Shown here piece after piece: positions 17,364-25,878 of a DNA stretch of 64,000 nt (position 1 is the first letter of the stretch; every line of letters begins with the position of its first letter). Source of the DNA: Aeromicrobium sp. 9AM (GTDB lineage Bacteria > Actinomycetota > Actinomycetes > Propionibacteriales > Nocardioidaceae); NCBI RefSeq assembly GCF_902506105.1, contig NZ_LR733303.1, positions 310,001-374,000 of the forward strand. The letters are read 5' to 3'. Made by a program: the position numbers and the translations under genes. The notes beneath the pieces are model-generated. The model saw nothing but the letters and a program-made list of their open reading frames with translations. It ran no database searches and was not told where the DNA came from.

Positions 17364-18360
17364 CGATCGCCGACGTCCGATCGCCCATCACGTCGACCGG
17401 TGCTCCGAGATCCAGACGGGTGCGCTCAGCACTCGTCGCGGTGGGACTGCTAGCCCTTGTGGCGCTGCCCCCGTTTGTGTTGGGCACGTATTGGTTGTTC
17501 ATCGCGACGCAGCTCCTGGCGTACGGCATCGCGACGCTAGGGCTGCACATTCTGTTCGGTCGGACGGGTCAGCTCTCACTCGCCCATGCGTCGTTCATGG
17601 GCGTAGGGGCCTACACGACGCTCGTGCTAGCCCAGCGCGACGTCGACCCACTGGTCCAACTTCTCGCCGTGGTGGGTGTAGGGCTCGTCGCTGGTGCTCT
17701 GGTGCCGTACCCACGCTCCGTCTTTCGGGTTTGCGGCTCGGCTTGGTAACTCTGGCGTTCGGCGAGATCTTTGTCTGGAGCTTGACCGAGACGACCGACC
17801 TGACGGGTGGTACGCAGGGCGCGCCAGTCCCTGGCATGCTGATCGCCGGTCTCGACACCACTCAGCCGGTGGACGCGTACTTGTTCGCCGTCGTCCCTGC
17901 GATCATTGCGACCTACGTCGCGTGGAACCTCCCTCGGACCAAGCTGGGCAGACGAATGGCCGCGGTCCGGGACTCCGAGCTCGTCGTTGACTCCGTCGGA
18001 GCGTCCGTGCGCAGCACCAAGATCATCGCCTTTCTGATCGCCGCGGTTTTCGCAGGCGTTGCGGGATGGGTGTTTGCGGCAGTGACGGGTTTCCTCGCCC
18101 CAACCGACTTCCACCTATTCTCGTCGATCTACCTCTTCGTTGCCGTCGTCATCGGCGGGTCGAGGAGCGTCGTAGGGGCATGGCTTGGAGCGTTTTACCT
18201 CGTGCTGGCGCCACAGTTCTTCAACCTGATCGACAAGGCAAACCTCTACCCGCTGACGGCGGGGTTACTCCTCACGATTGTCGCTCTTGCGGCGCCGGGT
18301 GGCCTTGCCAGCGCCGCGACGTCGGGGCGCCGTCGATTCTCTATGTGGGCGCGGCGATGA
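17360..18360 (+). pseudogene. livM: Branched-chain amino acid-type ABC transporter permease LivM, frameshifted
   Basis: The gene starts normally (ATG 17360, ATGA overlap with livH) and reads LivM-like helices, GLHILFGRTGQLSLAHASFM, up to about 17710. It then terminates early at 17749. The remainder lies in another frame from about 17713 (TLRLSGLRLGLVTLAFGEI) through the conserved LGRRMAAVRDSE coupling motif to 18360. One missing base near 17705-17713 explains the shift. The two halves together give a full-length family member of about 333 residues. Either a pseudogene or a sequence error; livK in the same operon has the same kind of lesion. Confidence 0.82.
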
Positions 18361-19139
18361 GCGCCGATCTCGTGGTGCTGCGGACCGACGCCGTCACAGT
18401 AAAGTACGGGGCCCTGGCCGCCCTGGCGGACGTGAGCTTGGGGGTAGCGACCGGCAGCATCACCGGCATCACCGGTCCCAACGGGGCCGGGAAGAGCACC
18501 CTGCTCAATGTATTCGCCGGGCTGACCCACATCTCGGCCGGCGAGGTATGGCTGGAGGATGAGGACGTCACATCTGCGTCGCCGGCCGAGCGGGTGCACC
18601 GAGGCTTGATGCGCAGCTTCCAGACGGTGCGACTGCTTGAGGATGAGTCGGTTCTGACGAACGTGCTCGTGGGTCTCGACCGTCTTCCGTACCCCGGCCT
18701 GCTAGCGCAGTTGGCCGGGACCCGGTCGATGCGACGCGCAGAGCGAGCGCCCAACGAGACAGCAACGGAGGTTCTGCAGTTGCTCGGCCTGAACCAACAG
18801 CGGCACCGCCCGGTCTCCGAGCTGCCGTTCGCGAGCCGTCGCCTCGTCGAGATCGGGAGGGTCCTCGTATCGCGTCCGTCGGTGATGCTGCTCGACGAGC
18901 CTGCGGCCGGACTGGACGAAGGGGCGCGGCGAGACCTCGAGGAGGTTCTGTTGGCTATCCATGCGTCGTACGCGTGCACTGTGGTGCTTGTCGAGCACGA
19001 CGTGGGGCTCGTCCGCCGCTTGTGCTCTGAGGCGTTCGCACTCGACGCAGGCCGGCTGATCGCCGCTGGGCCTCCCGGTGACGTGCTTTCTCAGGAATCC
19101 GTCCGGCTCGCCTACTTCGGGAGTGCTTCACATGATTGA
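18357..19139 (+). CDS. livG: Branched-chain amino acid-type ABC transporter ATPase LivG
   Basis: A 260-residue ATPase of the LivG class. Walker A GPNGAGKST is near residue 41, RSFQTVRLLED is the Q-loop region, and Walker B is VMLLDEPAAGLD. The long insert between Q-loop and signature is typical of LivG. The signature segment reads SELPFASRRLVEIGRVL, lacking the usual Gly-Gln of LSxGQ; actinobacterial relatives often have a relaxed signature here, but it is worth noting in a decaying operon. ATG 18357 overlaps the livM stop, and the 3' end overlaps livF by eight bases. Confidence 0.9.
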   Translation: MSADLVVLRTDAVTVKYGALAALADVSLGVATGSITGITGPNGAGKSTLLNVFAGLTHISAGEVWLEDEDVTSASPAERVHRGLMRSFQTVRLLEDESVLTNVLVGLDRLPYPGLLAQLAGTRSMRRAERAPNETATEVLQLLGLNQQRHRPVSELPFASRRLVEIGRVLVSRPSVMLLDEPAAGLDEGARRDLEEVLLAIHASYACTVVLVEHDVGLVRRLCSEAFALDAGRLIAAGPPGDVLSQESVRLAYFGSASHD

Positions 19140-19818
19140 ACTGCAGGACGTCACCGCGTCGTACGGCAGGGTGCAGGCTCTCTTCGGAGTGTCTCTCTCG
19201 ATTCACAGGGGACAGACGGTGGCGCTAGTGGGCACGAACGGCGCAGGCAAGACCACTGTGGTCCGATCGATCCTGGGTCTGGTGGCTTCGTCCGGTTCGT
19301 TGCGCCTGGAGGGACGGGACCTCGCAGCAATGAAGACGCACGACCGTGTACGGGCCGGCAACTCCGTGGTGCACGAGGGGCGAGGCCTGCTTGGAGAGTT
19401 CACGGTCATGGAGAACCTCGTGATCGGTGGCGATGTCGACGTGAGGAAGCGCGTCGACGAGGCGCTGGACGTGTTCCCCGACCTTCGCGGCCGACTGCAC
19501 GACGAGGTCGCCCTGCTCAGCGGGGGGCAGCAGCAGATGGTGGCGCTGGGACGCGCGATGCTTCGGCGCCCGAACTACCTCCTGTTGGACGAGCCTGCTC
19601 TGGGCCTTGCGCCTGTAATGGTCGATCTTGTGTACCAAAAGATTGCCGAGCTCCAGAGCGAAGGGATGGGGGTGCTACTCGTCGAGCAGAGCCTCGAGCG
19701 TGCCAAGATCCACGCCGACGAGTTATGCCTATTGAAGGTCGGCCGGATTCACCAGACCGTGGCGTCATCTGATTCGGCGCGGGTCGCGTCGTTGATCGAT
19801 GAAGCCTTCGGGGGGTGA
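19132..19818 (+). CDS. livF: Branched-chain amino acid-type ABC transporter ATPase LivF
   Basis: A 228-residue LivF-class ATPase with Walker A GTNGAGKTT (near residue 36), signature LLSGGQQQMVALGRAML, Walker B YLLLDEPALGLAP and the conserved VEQSLERA switch region. ATG 19132 was chosen because it gives the family N-terminus MIELQDVTASYG; the frame extends to 19078 inside livG. Last gene of the operon. A modest GC stem (GCGCCG 19822-19827 with CGGCGC 19836-19841) follows the stop and may help termination. Confidence 0.92.
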   Translation: MIELQDVTASYGRVQALFGVSLSIHRGQTVALVGTNGAGKTTVVRSILGLVASSGSLRLEGRDLAAMKTHDRVRAGNSVVHEGRGLLGEFTVMENLVIGGDVDVRKRVDEALDVFPDLRGRLHDEVALLSGGQQQMVALGRAMLRRPNYLLLDEPALGLAPVMVDLVYQKIAELQSEGMGVLLVEQSLERAKIHADELCLLKVGRIHQTVASSDSARVASLIDEAFGG

Positions 19819-20012
19819 TCCGCGCCGCCAGAAGCCGGCGCATAGGCTCAGGCTCTCGTGAACTCGGTCAGTTCCTGCGAAGCAGCCGCGCTGCTTCCTG
19901 AACCTTTTTGCCGTACTCGCCGATGAAGTCGCACCCGCTAGCGGCTTGCCAGGATCTCGATGTCGATCAACGAGTCACCCGAGAGGTTGGCCTAGCCCAG
20001 TAGATAGTCTGT

Positions 20013-20023
20013 CTGGTTACCAG
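20013..20023. promoter_or_regulatory. Candidate PadR operator and promoter upstream of padR
   Basis: The palindrome CTGGTTACCAG lies 13 bases before the GTG start of the PadR gene. TAGGCT at 20025-20030 could act as a -10 element for a leaderless or nearly leaderless transcript starting at 20037. A repressor on the palindrome would then block the promoter. Inferred from position and symmetry only. Confidence 0.4.
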
Positions 20024-20036
20024 GTAGGCTAAGTAC

Positions 20037-20375
20037 GTGACTGCGAACAGTTGGTTGTACGGATTTCTCGATGTGTGCATAGTCCGGCTATTGCTCGAGC
20101 AGCGCGACTATGGGCTCGGCATCGCCAAACGCCTGGAAGACGCGGGGTTCTCAAGTGTGCCGGGAGGCACCCTCTACCCAGCGCTTGTCCGTCTCGAAAC
20201 CTCGGGACTTATTGTCGGGGAGCGTGAGGCATCACGGACGGGTCCACCCCGGAAGTACTTCCGCCTCACAGAAGAAGGGCGTCGAGCAGCTCACGCCGGC
20301 GCCGCCGATTGGGAGTCCTTCAGTGCGCAGATGAGCAGAGTTATGGGCGCGGGTTCAGCAGCGGTGAGAAAATGA
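20037..20375 (+). CDS. PadR-family transcriptional regulator
   Basis: A 112-residue winged-helix protein of the PadR family. The family pattern LLLEQRDYGLGIAKRLEDAG, then GTLYPALVRLETSGLI and PPRKYFRLTEEGRRA, is complete. This short form lacks a long C-terminal helical domain. GTG start at 20037. It overlaps the ABC ATPase gene by ATGA, and the operon continues with a permease. PadR proteins usually repress adjacent exporter genes until a ligand binds, so self-regulation of this exporter operon is expected. Confidence 0.9.
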   Translation: MTANSWLYGFLDVCIVRLLLEQRDYGLGIAKRLEDAGFSSVPGGTLYPALVRLETSGLIVGEREASRTGPPRKYFRLTEEGRRAAHAGAADWESFSAQMSRVMGAGSAAVRK

Positions 20376-21205
20376 AGTCCGCAGATCCAGAGGAATGGCG
20401 TAGCCAGTTCCGTATCGGACTGCATGCTGCGGGAGTCGAAGTCCCCCTGGCGGCACAAATGACCGAGGACGCGATGGACGAAGCGCGCGCCGCGGAACTC
20501 CACCCGGCAGCCCTTTTCGGTCCGGCCAGGACTTACGCAGAGCAGCTCGCTCGCGCCTCGCGGGTCGCGGTGGCTGAGCCGCTCAATCGTCAGTCTGGAG
20601 GGGTGGTACTTCGGCTTTCGAGTGTTGGTAAGACGTACGGGCGCCGCCGCGTCCTAGGAGACGTCGATCTGGAGGTTCGAGCCGGGCAAGTCGTCGCGGT
20701 CGTTGGCGCGAATGGGGCAGGCAAATCAACATTGTTGGAAATTTGCGCGGGGCTCCAGAACGCCAGCGAAGGAAAAGTAGAGCGAGTGCCACACGTGGGA
20801 TGGGTGCCGCAGTCCGGTGGAACATACGATTTGCTGAGCGCTCAGGAGCATTTCGAGTTGTTTGGGGGAGCGTCGAGAATTGGTCGGGGCCGATCTCGTG
20901 CGACGGGTGAACGTCTTGCGGCGCGGCTGGGATGGCGACCGAGGGCGCAACAGCCTGTGTCGGAGCTCTCCGGTGGAACTAAGCAAAAATTGAACTTGAT
21001 TCTCGGAGAGTTGAGTCGACCCGAACTGTTGCTCCTTGACGAGCCCTACCAAGGTTTTGACCGGGGTAGTTACGCGGACTTCTGGGGCGAGGTGCGTCGA
21101 TGGCGCGAATCCGGAACTGCCGTGGTTGTGGTTACACATCTTCTCCACGAACCTGATGAAGTCGACCATGTGCTTGAGCTCCTGCCGCATGGAGGGCCCG
21201 AATGA
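20372..21205 (+). CDS. ABC transporter ATPase with N-terminal helical extension
   Basis: A 277-residue protein. Residues 1 to about 72 form an acidic/helical extension ending with the pattern HPAALFGPARTYAEQL. The ABC domain follows: Walker A GANGAGKST (near residue 115), signature ELSGGTKQKLNLILGEL and Walker B LLLLDEPYQGFD. The extension resembles the small helical modules that accompany PadR regulators in many Gram-positive genomes (HAAS-type), normally encoded on membrane proteins; fusion directly to the ATPase is notable. ATG 20372 overlaps the padR stop, and the 3' end overlaps the permease gene by four bases. Confidence 0.85.
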   Translation: MKSADPEEWRSQFRIGLHAAGVEVPLAAQMTEDAMDEARAAELHPAALFGPARTYAEQLARASRVAVAEPLNRQSGGVVLRLSSVGKTYGRRRVLGDVDLEVRAGQVVAVVGANGAGKSTLLEICAGLQNASEGKVERVPHVGWVPQSGGTYDLLSAQEHFELFGGASRIGRGRSRATGERLAARLGWRPRAQQPVSELSGGTKQKLNLILGELSRPELLLLDEPYQGFDRGSYADFWGEVRRWRESGTAVVVVTHLLHEPDEVDHVLELLPHGGPE

Positions 21206-21906
21206 CGATTGTCGCGCGACAAGTTCTCCACGAACTGAGCCGAAGGAAGCAAATGCTGGCCCTCCTCGCGCTGCTGCCGGTCGCGTTCTATCTTGCCCGC
21301 CACGATCTGCCGGGCCAATCCATTCGATTGCTCTCGTTGGGTCTCGGCTGGACGATTTCGACTCTTGCTCTGTTCGTAACTGTAGGTGCTATCCCAGTTG
21401 AACGACGTCTGCGGGTGGCTGGCTACTCGGTTCTGCAACTTCTTGGCGGGCGAGTGCTGGCAGTTTCTGCAGTCGGGACCCTGCTCGCTGCCGCGGGCTT
21501 TGGGCTGGTCATCGTCGACCAAGCGCTTGCCCGGCATTGGGCGCTCGCGCTGATGTTTGCGCTGGCGGTAGCGATCAGCGTTCCGTTGGGAGCGCTGCTA
21601 GGGGCGCTGCTTCGCCGAGAGTTGGAAGGGGCCCTTGCCCTCCTGACCATATTGTCGGTGCAGATGCTCGCGAATCCTGACGGAACATTCGCGCACATTA
21701 TGCCGTTCTGGTCCCTCCGGCAGCTCGCAGCGTATGTCGTTGATGACGAGTCATCTGCGTACCTCACCTCAGCTTTGGTTCATGCCGGCATCACTTTGTC
21801 TTTTCTTGGGGTTGCGCTTTGCGCCATATCTGCGGTGCGGATGCGCATACACAAGGCCGAACGCCCCGAAGCATCCTCATCACTTTCTTCAACGTCAGTT
21901 GGCTAG
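21202..21906 (+). CDS. ABC-2-type membrane permease
   Basis: A 234-residue membrane protein with about six hydrophobic helices (near residues 15-35, 42-60, 84-106, 110-132, 140-160 and 192-212) and no recognisable enzymatic motif. Size, topology and position after the ATPase identify it as the membrane half of a small ABC-2 exporter. It overlaps the ATPase gene by ATGA. Substrate unknown. Confidence 0.75.
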   Translation: MTIVARQVLHELSRRKQMLALLALLPVAFYLARHDLPGQSIRLLSLGLGWTISTLALFVTVGAIPVERRLRVAGYSVLQLLGGRVLAVSAVGTLLAAAGFGLVIVDQALARHWALALMFALAVAISVPLGALLGALLRRELEGALALLTILSVQMLANPDGTFAHIMPFWSLRQLAAYVVDDESSAYLTSALVHAGITLSFLGVALCAISAVRMRIHKAERPEASSSLSSTSVG

Positions 21907-22113
21907 CTCAAATGCATGATGAGCGGTGGGACGCCTTGGCGTGGTTCCAAAGAAGCACCCCTCGGGGTCACGCTGGGTACGGAGTCGACGCGGACCTCAA
22001 CAGCATTTCATCCCCAGAGTCGGGAGTTCGATGCCGTTTGATAGGGGCGTTGCTTGAGGGCTGAGGAGAACCCGTGCAAGGGCGAGATCGGACCGCGGCA
22101 GGGGTTTGAACTG

Positions 22114-22159
22114 TCGCTCATGTTGCTACCGTATTGTGATACGGTAGCAACATGAGCGA
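22114..22159. promoter_or_regulatory. 46-bp palindrome with 21-bp perfect arms spanning the tetR start codon
   Basis: Bases 22114-22134 are perfectly complementary to 22139-22159 around the loop TGTG. The ATG of the TetR gene (22152-22154) is inside the right arm. The core TTGCTACCGTAT and its mirror image look like an operator for the TetR protein itself. TATTGT at 22132-22137 could be its -10 box. If transcription starts in the left arm, the RNA hairpin would hide the start codon. The symmetry is directly seen; the functions are inferred. Confidence 0.75.
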
Positions 22160-22808
22160 GGGGGTTGTTCGGCGTTCACGGCGCGCGGGTGGCGAGAGGC
22201 GCGCGTACGTGCTTGATCACGCGATTGCAGTAGTCGCAGAACGGGGCTTAGCCGCTACGCGTTATGCCGATGTAGCCGAGGCATCCGGTATCGCCGTTAG
22301 TACTCTGCAGGGGTACTTCGGCTCGCGCGAAGACATGCTGATCGAGGCATTTGAACGAGCCACCGTGGTGGTCGTTGACGCGATGAACGAACTCGCGTCG
22401 CAGTGCGACGGTTCTTGGCAGCAGTTGGTCGCGATGGTAGATCAGGGCCTCAGCACACCTGCCCCCACTTGGCGAATGCTGATGGAGTTCTGGACCGCGG
22501 CCGTCCACGATGCCGAGTTGCAAGAGCACGCTGCTGCATTGGCCAAGCAGTATCGGGAACCTTATGTGAAAGCAGTGCAACTAGGTACAGAACGCGGCGC
22601 GTTCAGCCCGCGGTTCGAGGTTCAGGTAATTGTCGAGTCACTCGTGTCGAGCATCGTCGGCCTTCTCTACCCGGTGGTCCTCGGGCACTTCGCACCACAA
22701 GTCAACGCGTATCGAGAGATCGTCCTGGCGCAGCTTGCCTTCGCGCTCCGAGTCAGTTCTGAACACGTTTCTGACAGCCCGTCGGGAAACTCAAACGTAG
22801 AAAGGTAG
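22152..22808 (+). CDS. TetR-family transcriptional regulator
   Basis: A 218-residue TetR protein. The N-terminal HTH (residues about 15-60) contains TRYADVAEASGIAVSTLQGYFGSREDMLIEAF, cited here by its ends. The helical ligand domain runs to about residue 205. The ATG lies inside a very large palindrome that is probably its own operator, and there is no Shine-Dalgarno sequence in front, so translation may be leaderless or start at a later codon. It is followed four bases later by a RidA gene. Confidence 0.9.
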   Translation: MSEGVVRRSRRAGGERRAYVLDHAIAVVAERGLAATRYADVAEASGIAVSTLQGYFGSREDMLIEAFERATVVVVDAMNELASQCDGSWQQLVAMVDQGLSTPAPTWRMLMEFWTAAVHDAELQEHAAALAKQYREPYVKAVQLGTERGAFSPRFEVQVIVESLVSSIVGLLYPVVLGHFAPQVNAYREIVLAQLAFALRVSSEHVSDSPSGNSNVER

Positions 22809-22812
22809 TGCT

Positions 22813-23214
22813 ATGTCCCATGCCATCCTCAATCCATACGGTCTGCACAACCCGGTTCCGTTCGGCTATAGCCACACTGCATCAGTCCCCGCAGGGACGG
22901 ATCTCGTGTTCGTGTCGGGCCAGTACGGGTCGGGTACCGAAGGAACGGTTGTCTCGGCGGATTTCGCCGCACAGGTTCAGCAGGCATTCAGCAATGTAGA
23001 TATTGCCCTCGCCGCCCACGATCTCGATCTTATGAATGTTGTCCAGTTGAGGACTTACGTCGTGGATCTTGACTTCGAGAAGCTCGCAACAATCGGGCAG
23101 GCAGTGGCGGCACGATGCGGCGACCTGCCGCCTACGCAAACTGTTATCGGCGTTGCTAGCTTGGCTGCACCCGACATTCTTTTTGAAGTCGAAGCAGTAG
23201 CCGCCGGTGCCTAG
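22813..23214 (+). CDS. RidA/YjgF-family protein
   Basis: A 133-residue RidA-fold protein whose gene starts four bases after tetR, preceded by AGAAAGG. It has DLVFVSGQYG near residue 31 and the C-terminal ILFEVEAVA with the family glutamate. The usual catalytic arginine segment (P-x-R-x-x-V) is replaced by LPPTQTVIGVASL, so the carboxylate-binding Arg is missing. It is therefore probably not a standard enamine deaminase. Co-transcription with tetR suggests a role in the degradation or sensing of the TetR ligand. Confidence 0.8.
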   Translation: MSHAILNPYGLHNPVPFGYSHTASVPAGTDLVFVSGQYGSGTEGTVVSADFAAQVQQAFSNVDIALAAHDLDLMNVVQLRTYVVDLDFEKLATIGQAVAARCGDLPPTQTVIGVASLAAPDILFEVEAVAAGA

Positions 23215-23625
23215 AAGTGCTGACGAGGGGTCTTCGTAGTCGACCATGAACGATTCCGGCAGTTGGGCCCGTAGTCGATATGGGACTGTGTTGCACACGT
23301 TGGGATTCGTGAACCGCCTAGGCTCATCGAGATCTCGTTCATGCTCGTTTTCGCTCGCCCAGACCGCGAGCTCGTTCGTCGTCTCGACGCCAGTCGCCCC
23401 AAGTTCTTGGCTGCCTCTGCTGATTGACCGTTCGCCGCACTCAGTGTCTTCGGCGAGGGCCGGTGCGCGCCATTCGGGACAGATCTCAGGACACTCACGA
23501 CTCGGCTAGAGGATTCACGTATGAGACGCCCGACCTTTCCAGACAACGGGCCGAGTCCATCCAGAACGAGATCGAAGACCTCCGCAAGAAATACCGGGAC
23601 CGAGCCCATAGGTAACGAGCATGAG
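23215..23625. other. 411-bp stretch with no supported gene
   Basis: Several long frames cross this stretch on both strands, including a 186-codon minus-strand frame ending at 23211. None begins with a credible ribosome site or shows a recognisable domain. I see no repeat or transposase remnant. It may be eroded accessory DNA upstream of the small hypothetical gene at 23626. Confidence 0.35.
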
Positions 23626-24003
23626 ATGCACCTAGCCGAGTTCGCACGCGCAGCCGAGTCTTGCCGTGAAAATGGGCATGGCTTTGCGACCTTTCGGACG
23701 ATGCCCGAGACCGTCGAGCTCCGCTGGCCCGACGATGTCCTCGAACAATGGCTGTATGACCATGCCAACAACGATCACCTTCTCCGCGACTATGGATCTG
23801 TTGATCTGACCACCATCACGTGGAGCGTGGAGGCGGTCCCTCTCGAAGAACTGATTGATATTCCGACCGGCGCATCGGACGCCGACTGTATCGACTACTA
23901 CGCAACGGACCCCGCGCACTGGATCCGAGTCCGCAACCTCGGAGTCCACACGATCTGCTCTGTCGTGTACCTCTTAGTTGCTGGCATCCTCAATCGCCAC
24001 TAG
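23626..24003 (+). CDS. Hypothetical protein, about 125 residues
   Basis: The frame from ATG 23626 encodes an acidic protein rich in Asp/Glu/Trp with normal composition (ELRWPDDVLEQWLYDHANND, then a short hydrophobic C-terminus VVYLLVAGILNRH). The frame is open back to 23521, but that upstream part looks like random high-arginine sequence. I do not recognise a family. Composition argues it is or was a real gene; the ribosome site is weak. It stands alone between the RidA gene and the terminator of the APC permease. Confidence 0.45.
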   Translation: MHLAEFARAAESCRENGHGFATFRTMPETVELRWPDDVLEQWLYDHANNDHLLRDYGSVDLTTITWSVEAVPLEELIDIPTGASDADCIDYYATDPAHWIRVRNLGVHTICSVVYLLVAGILNRH

Positions 24004-24142
24004 CACTCTCAGTATCTGAGGCATTCACACAGAAGCGGACAGAAACGGGGGGCCGGACACCCTGCAACTAGCAGGCGCACGTGGTGCGCCCGCCGCCGCG
24101 GCGCAACCCAGTCAGGTCAATCTGATGTCCGGTCGAAGCCGG

Positions 24143-24177
24143 CCTGGCCGTGGATGTTGTATCCATCCACGGCCAGG
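24143..24177 (-). terminator. Strong hairpin at the 3' end of the APC permease gene
   Basis: CCTGGCCGTGGATG (24143-24156) pairs perfectly with CATCCACGGCCAGG (24164-24177) around a 7-base loop. It sits seven bases beyond the stop of the minus-strand permease gene, the expected place for a terminator. It lacks a long U-tract, as is common in actinobacteria. It could also block transcription from the plus-strand gene ending at 24003. Confidence 0.7.
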
Positions 24178-24183
24178 TTGGCT

Positions 24184-25653
24184 CTAGTTGATAGCTCGCG
24201 CGCGCGTCGGGTCCGTCGGTTCAGATGAACGTCCGAATGCGGCGTACAACTGGGGCGCGGAACGCTTCAGGTGCAACCCGTAAGCGATGGCAGCGACAGC
24301 CGAGACCACCATCAACCAGGGCAGGGCGTTCAGAATGGATGAGGGCGTGCGTCCAATGAACTCCCAATTGCTAATCACAAGCACCAATCCGAATGACATC
24401 CCGATTGCCCCTAGTGCGGGGAAAACTATCGTCTTGGCCCAATGCCGCTCTGGACGAGACCAGAAGTAGAAAATCGCAGAGATGCACACCAACGTCTGAA
24501 GGAGCAGAATTCCTACACCCGTCAGCCCGACTGTCGCGACGCCGATCACAAGGAATGGGTCAAGGCTCGTTGCGAACCCGATCATGAGGATGAGAGCGGT
24601 TGCTCCGGTGATGAAATCGCTTGAGACATACGGGGATGCATGGTCAGGGTGGGCCTTGCCGAGCATGCGCGGAAGCATCCTGTCCCGTGCCAGCGAGTAG
24701 ACATAGCGCGCGCCGTTGTTGTGAGTGCCGATTGCGCACGCTACGTAGCTGGTAAGGAACAGAAGGTTCATCACAGTGGTGGCTCCGGACCCTATAAAGC
24801 GATCCATCGTGTCGAACGTGAACGCCCCTGGATCTGCTCCTGCGACATCGCCCGACTTCTCCCCGCCGTTGGCGGCTACGAGTGACCACGCGGCCAACAC
24901 ATAGAAGGTCGCGACAAGCGCGACCGCACCGTATGTCGCTCGTGGGACGGTGCGATCAGGATCTTTGGTCTCGCGGCTGTAGATGGCCGTCGCCTCGAAG
25001 CCGACGAACGAAACAGCCGCGAACGCGAAGGCGAAACCTGGCGATCCGTCAAGAATGTTCTCTGGTGAGAACGAGGACAGCGAAAAAGCTCCGAAGCCTT
25101 GTCGAATCAGGATGACCAGATCCAACAGCAACACGATCAGGATTTCGAACGAGAAGACGACTGTGAGGATGCGGGCACTGACCTGAATTCCACGGCGAGC
25201 AGCCAGTGATACGAACGCCAGGAGGATGGCACCCAGCAGGATCCAACTGATTCGCCGCCCAGTGTGATCCTCGATGATGTTAGAGGCGAAGGCCGAGGTT
25301 ATGGCCACAGTCCCTATGTAGCACAGCACATAGGAGACCGCGGCGATCGCTGCCGACGCCATACCGGGGAGTGTCCCGATGCCGAGCGTGATGTACGCGT
25401 AGAAGGCGCCTGGCCGGAGGACGTGGCGGCCCATTGTGGCGTAGCCAACTGCGAAGCAGGCGAGGATAACGCCCATAGCCAGGTACATGCCTGGCGCGCC
25501 GATACCGACGCCACTCACCACCAGCGGCACCGCTGCAACCACGCCTGCGAGCGGTGCGGCCGCCGCGAGCACGAGGTAGATGAGGTTGGAGGTCGAAAGC
25601 TGGTTGGGCCGAAGATCGTGCGAGAAGTCCGTGGACGGTGAGCTGCGAGTCAT
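24184..25653 (-). CDS. APC-family amino acid/amine permease
   Basis: A 489-residue secondary transporter with about 12 membrane helices. The APC superfamily pattern is clear: NLIYLVLAAAAPLAGV in helix 1, the consensus FAFAAVSFVGFEATAIYSRE in helix 6 and NNGARYVYSLARDRMLPR after helix 8. I chose ATG 25653; a TTG two codons upstream is the alternative. It probably imports the amino acid, amine or ethanolamine-like compound used by the divergent catabolic cluster beginning at 25879. IR sites in the intergenic region suggest shared regulation by the IclR protein. Confidence 0.88.
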   Translation of the reverse strand: MTRSSPSTDFSHDLRPNQLSTSNLIYLVLAAAAPLAGVVAAVPLVVSGVGIGAPGMYLAMGVILACFAVGYATMGRHVLRPGAFYAYITLGIGTLPGMASAAIAAVSYVLCYIGTVAITSAFASNIIEDHTGRRISWILLGAILLAFVSLAARRGIQVSARILTVVFSFEILIVLLLDLVILIRQGFGAFSLSSFSPENILDGSPGFAFAFAAVSFVGFEATAIYSRETKDPDRTVPRATYGAVALVATFYVLAAWSLVAANGGEKSGDVAGADPGAFTFDTMDRFIGSGATTVMNLLFLTSYVACAIGTHNNGARYVYSLARDRMLPRMLGKAHPDHASPYVSSDFITGATALILMIGFATSLDPFLVIGVATVGLTGVGILLLQTLVCISAIFYFWSRPERHWAKTIVFPALGAIGMSFGLVLVISNWEFIGRTPSSILNALPWLMVVSAVAAIAYGLHLKRSAPQLYAAFGRSSEPTDPTRARAIN

Positions 25654-25675
25654 AGTCAATCCTAGTGTCGGTGTC

Positions 25676-25712
25676 GTTCTCTCATAGAGAATGAATCTTT
25701 GCGATAGAGAAC
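25676..25712. promoter_or_regulatory. Candidate regulator-binding site between the permease and SDR genes
   Basis: The palindrome TTCTCTCATAGAGAA occupies 25677-25691, and a further AGAGAAC at 25706-25712 mirrors GTTCTCT at 25676-25682. This places three related half-sites 23-59 bases upstream of the permease start. An IclR-family gene follows in the divergent operon, and such pairs of half-sites are typical for IclR proteins; the Lrp protein at 28779 is another candidate. Confidence 0.5.
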
Positions 25713-25878
25713 ACTATTGACACTGCAAACCTTGTAGTCAAGGGGCGCTCGACACGCGCAGACCCGATCTGGCGCGCGTTGACAGCCTGCCTCCGGAAGG
25801 AATACGTTTTCTCACACCGCAAGTCGTTCCGTGACGCAGAACAGATTAAGTGAGACCTGAGAGAGGGGGCCGCCGCAT

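Noticed and set aside
19819-20012. Short minus-strand peptide-like stretch ending FIGEYGKKVQEAARLLRR
   Set aside because: About 20 residues look protein-like, but there is no start, family match or gene context, so I could not support a gene fragment.
25800-25878. Possible second terminator or riboswitch before the SDR gene
   Set aside because: No conserved structure or paired arms could be recognised.
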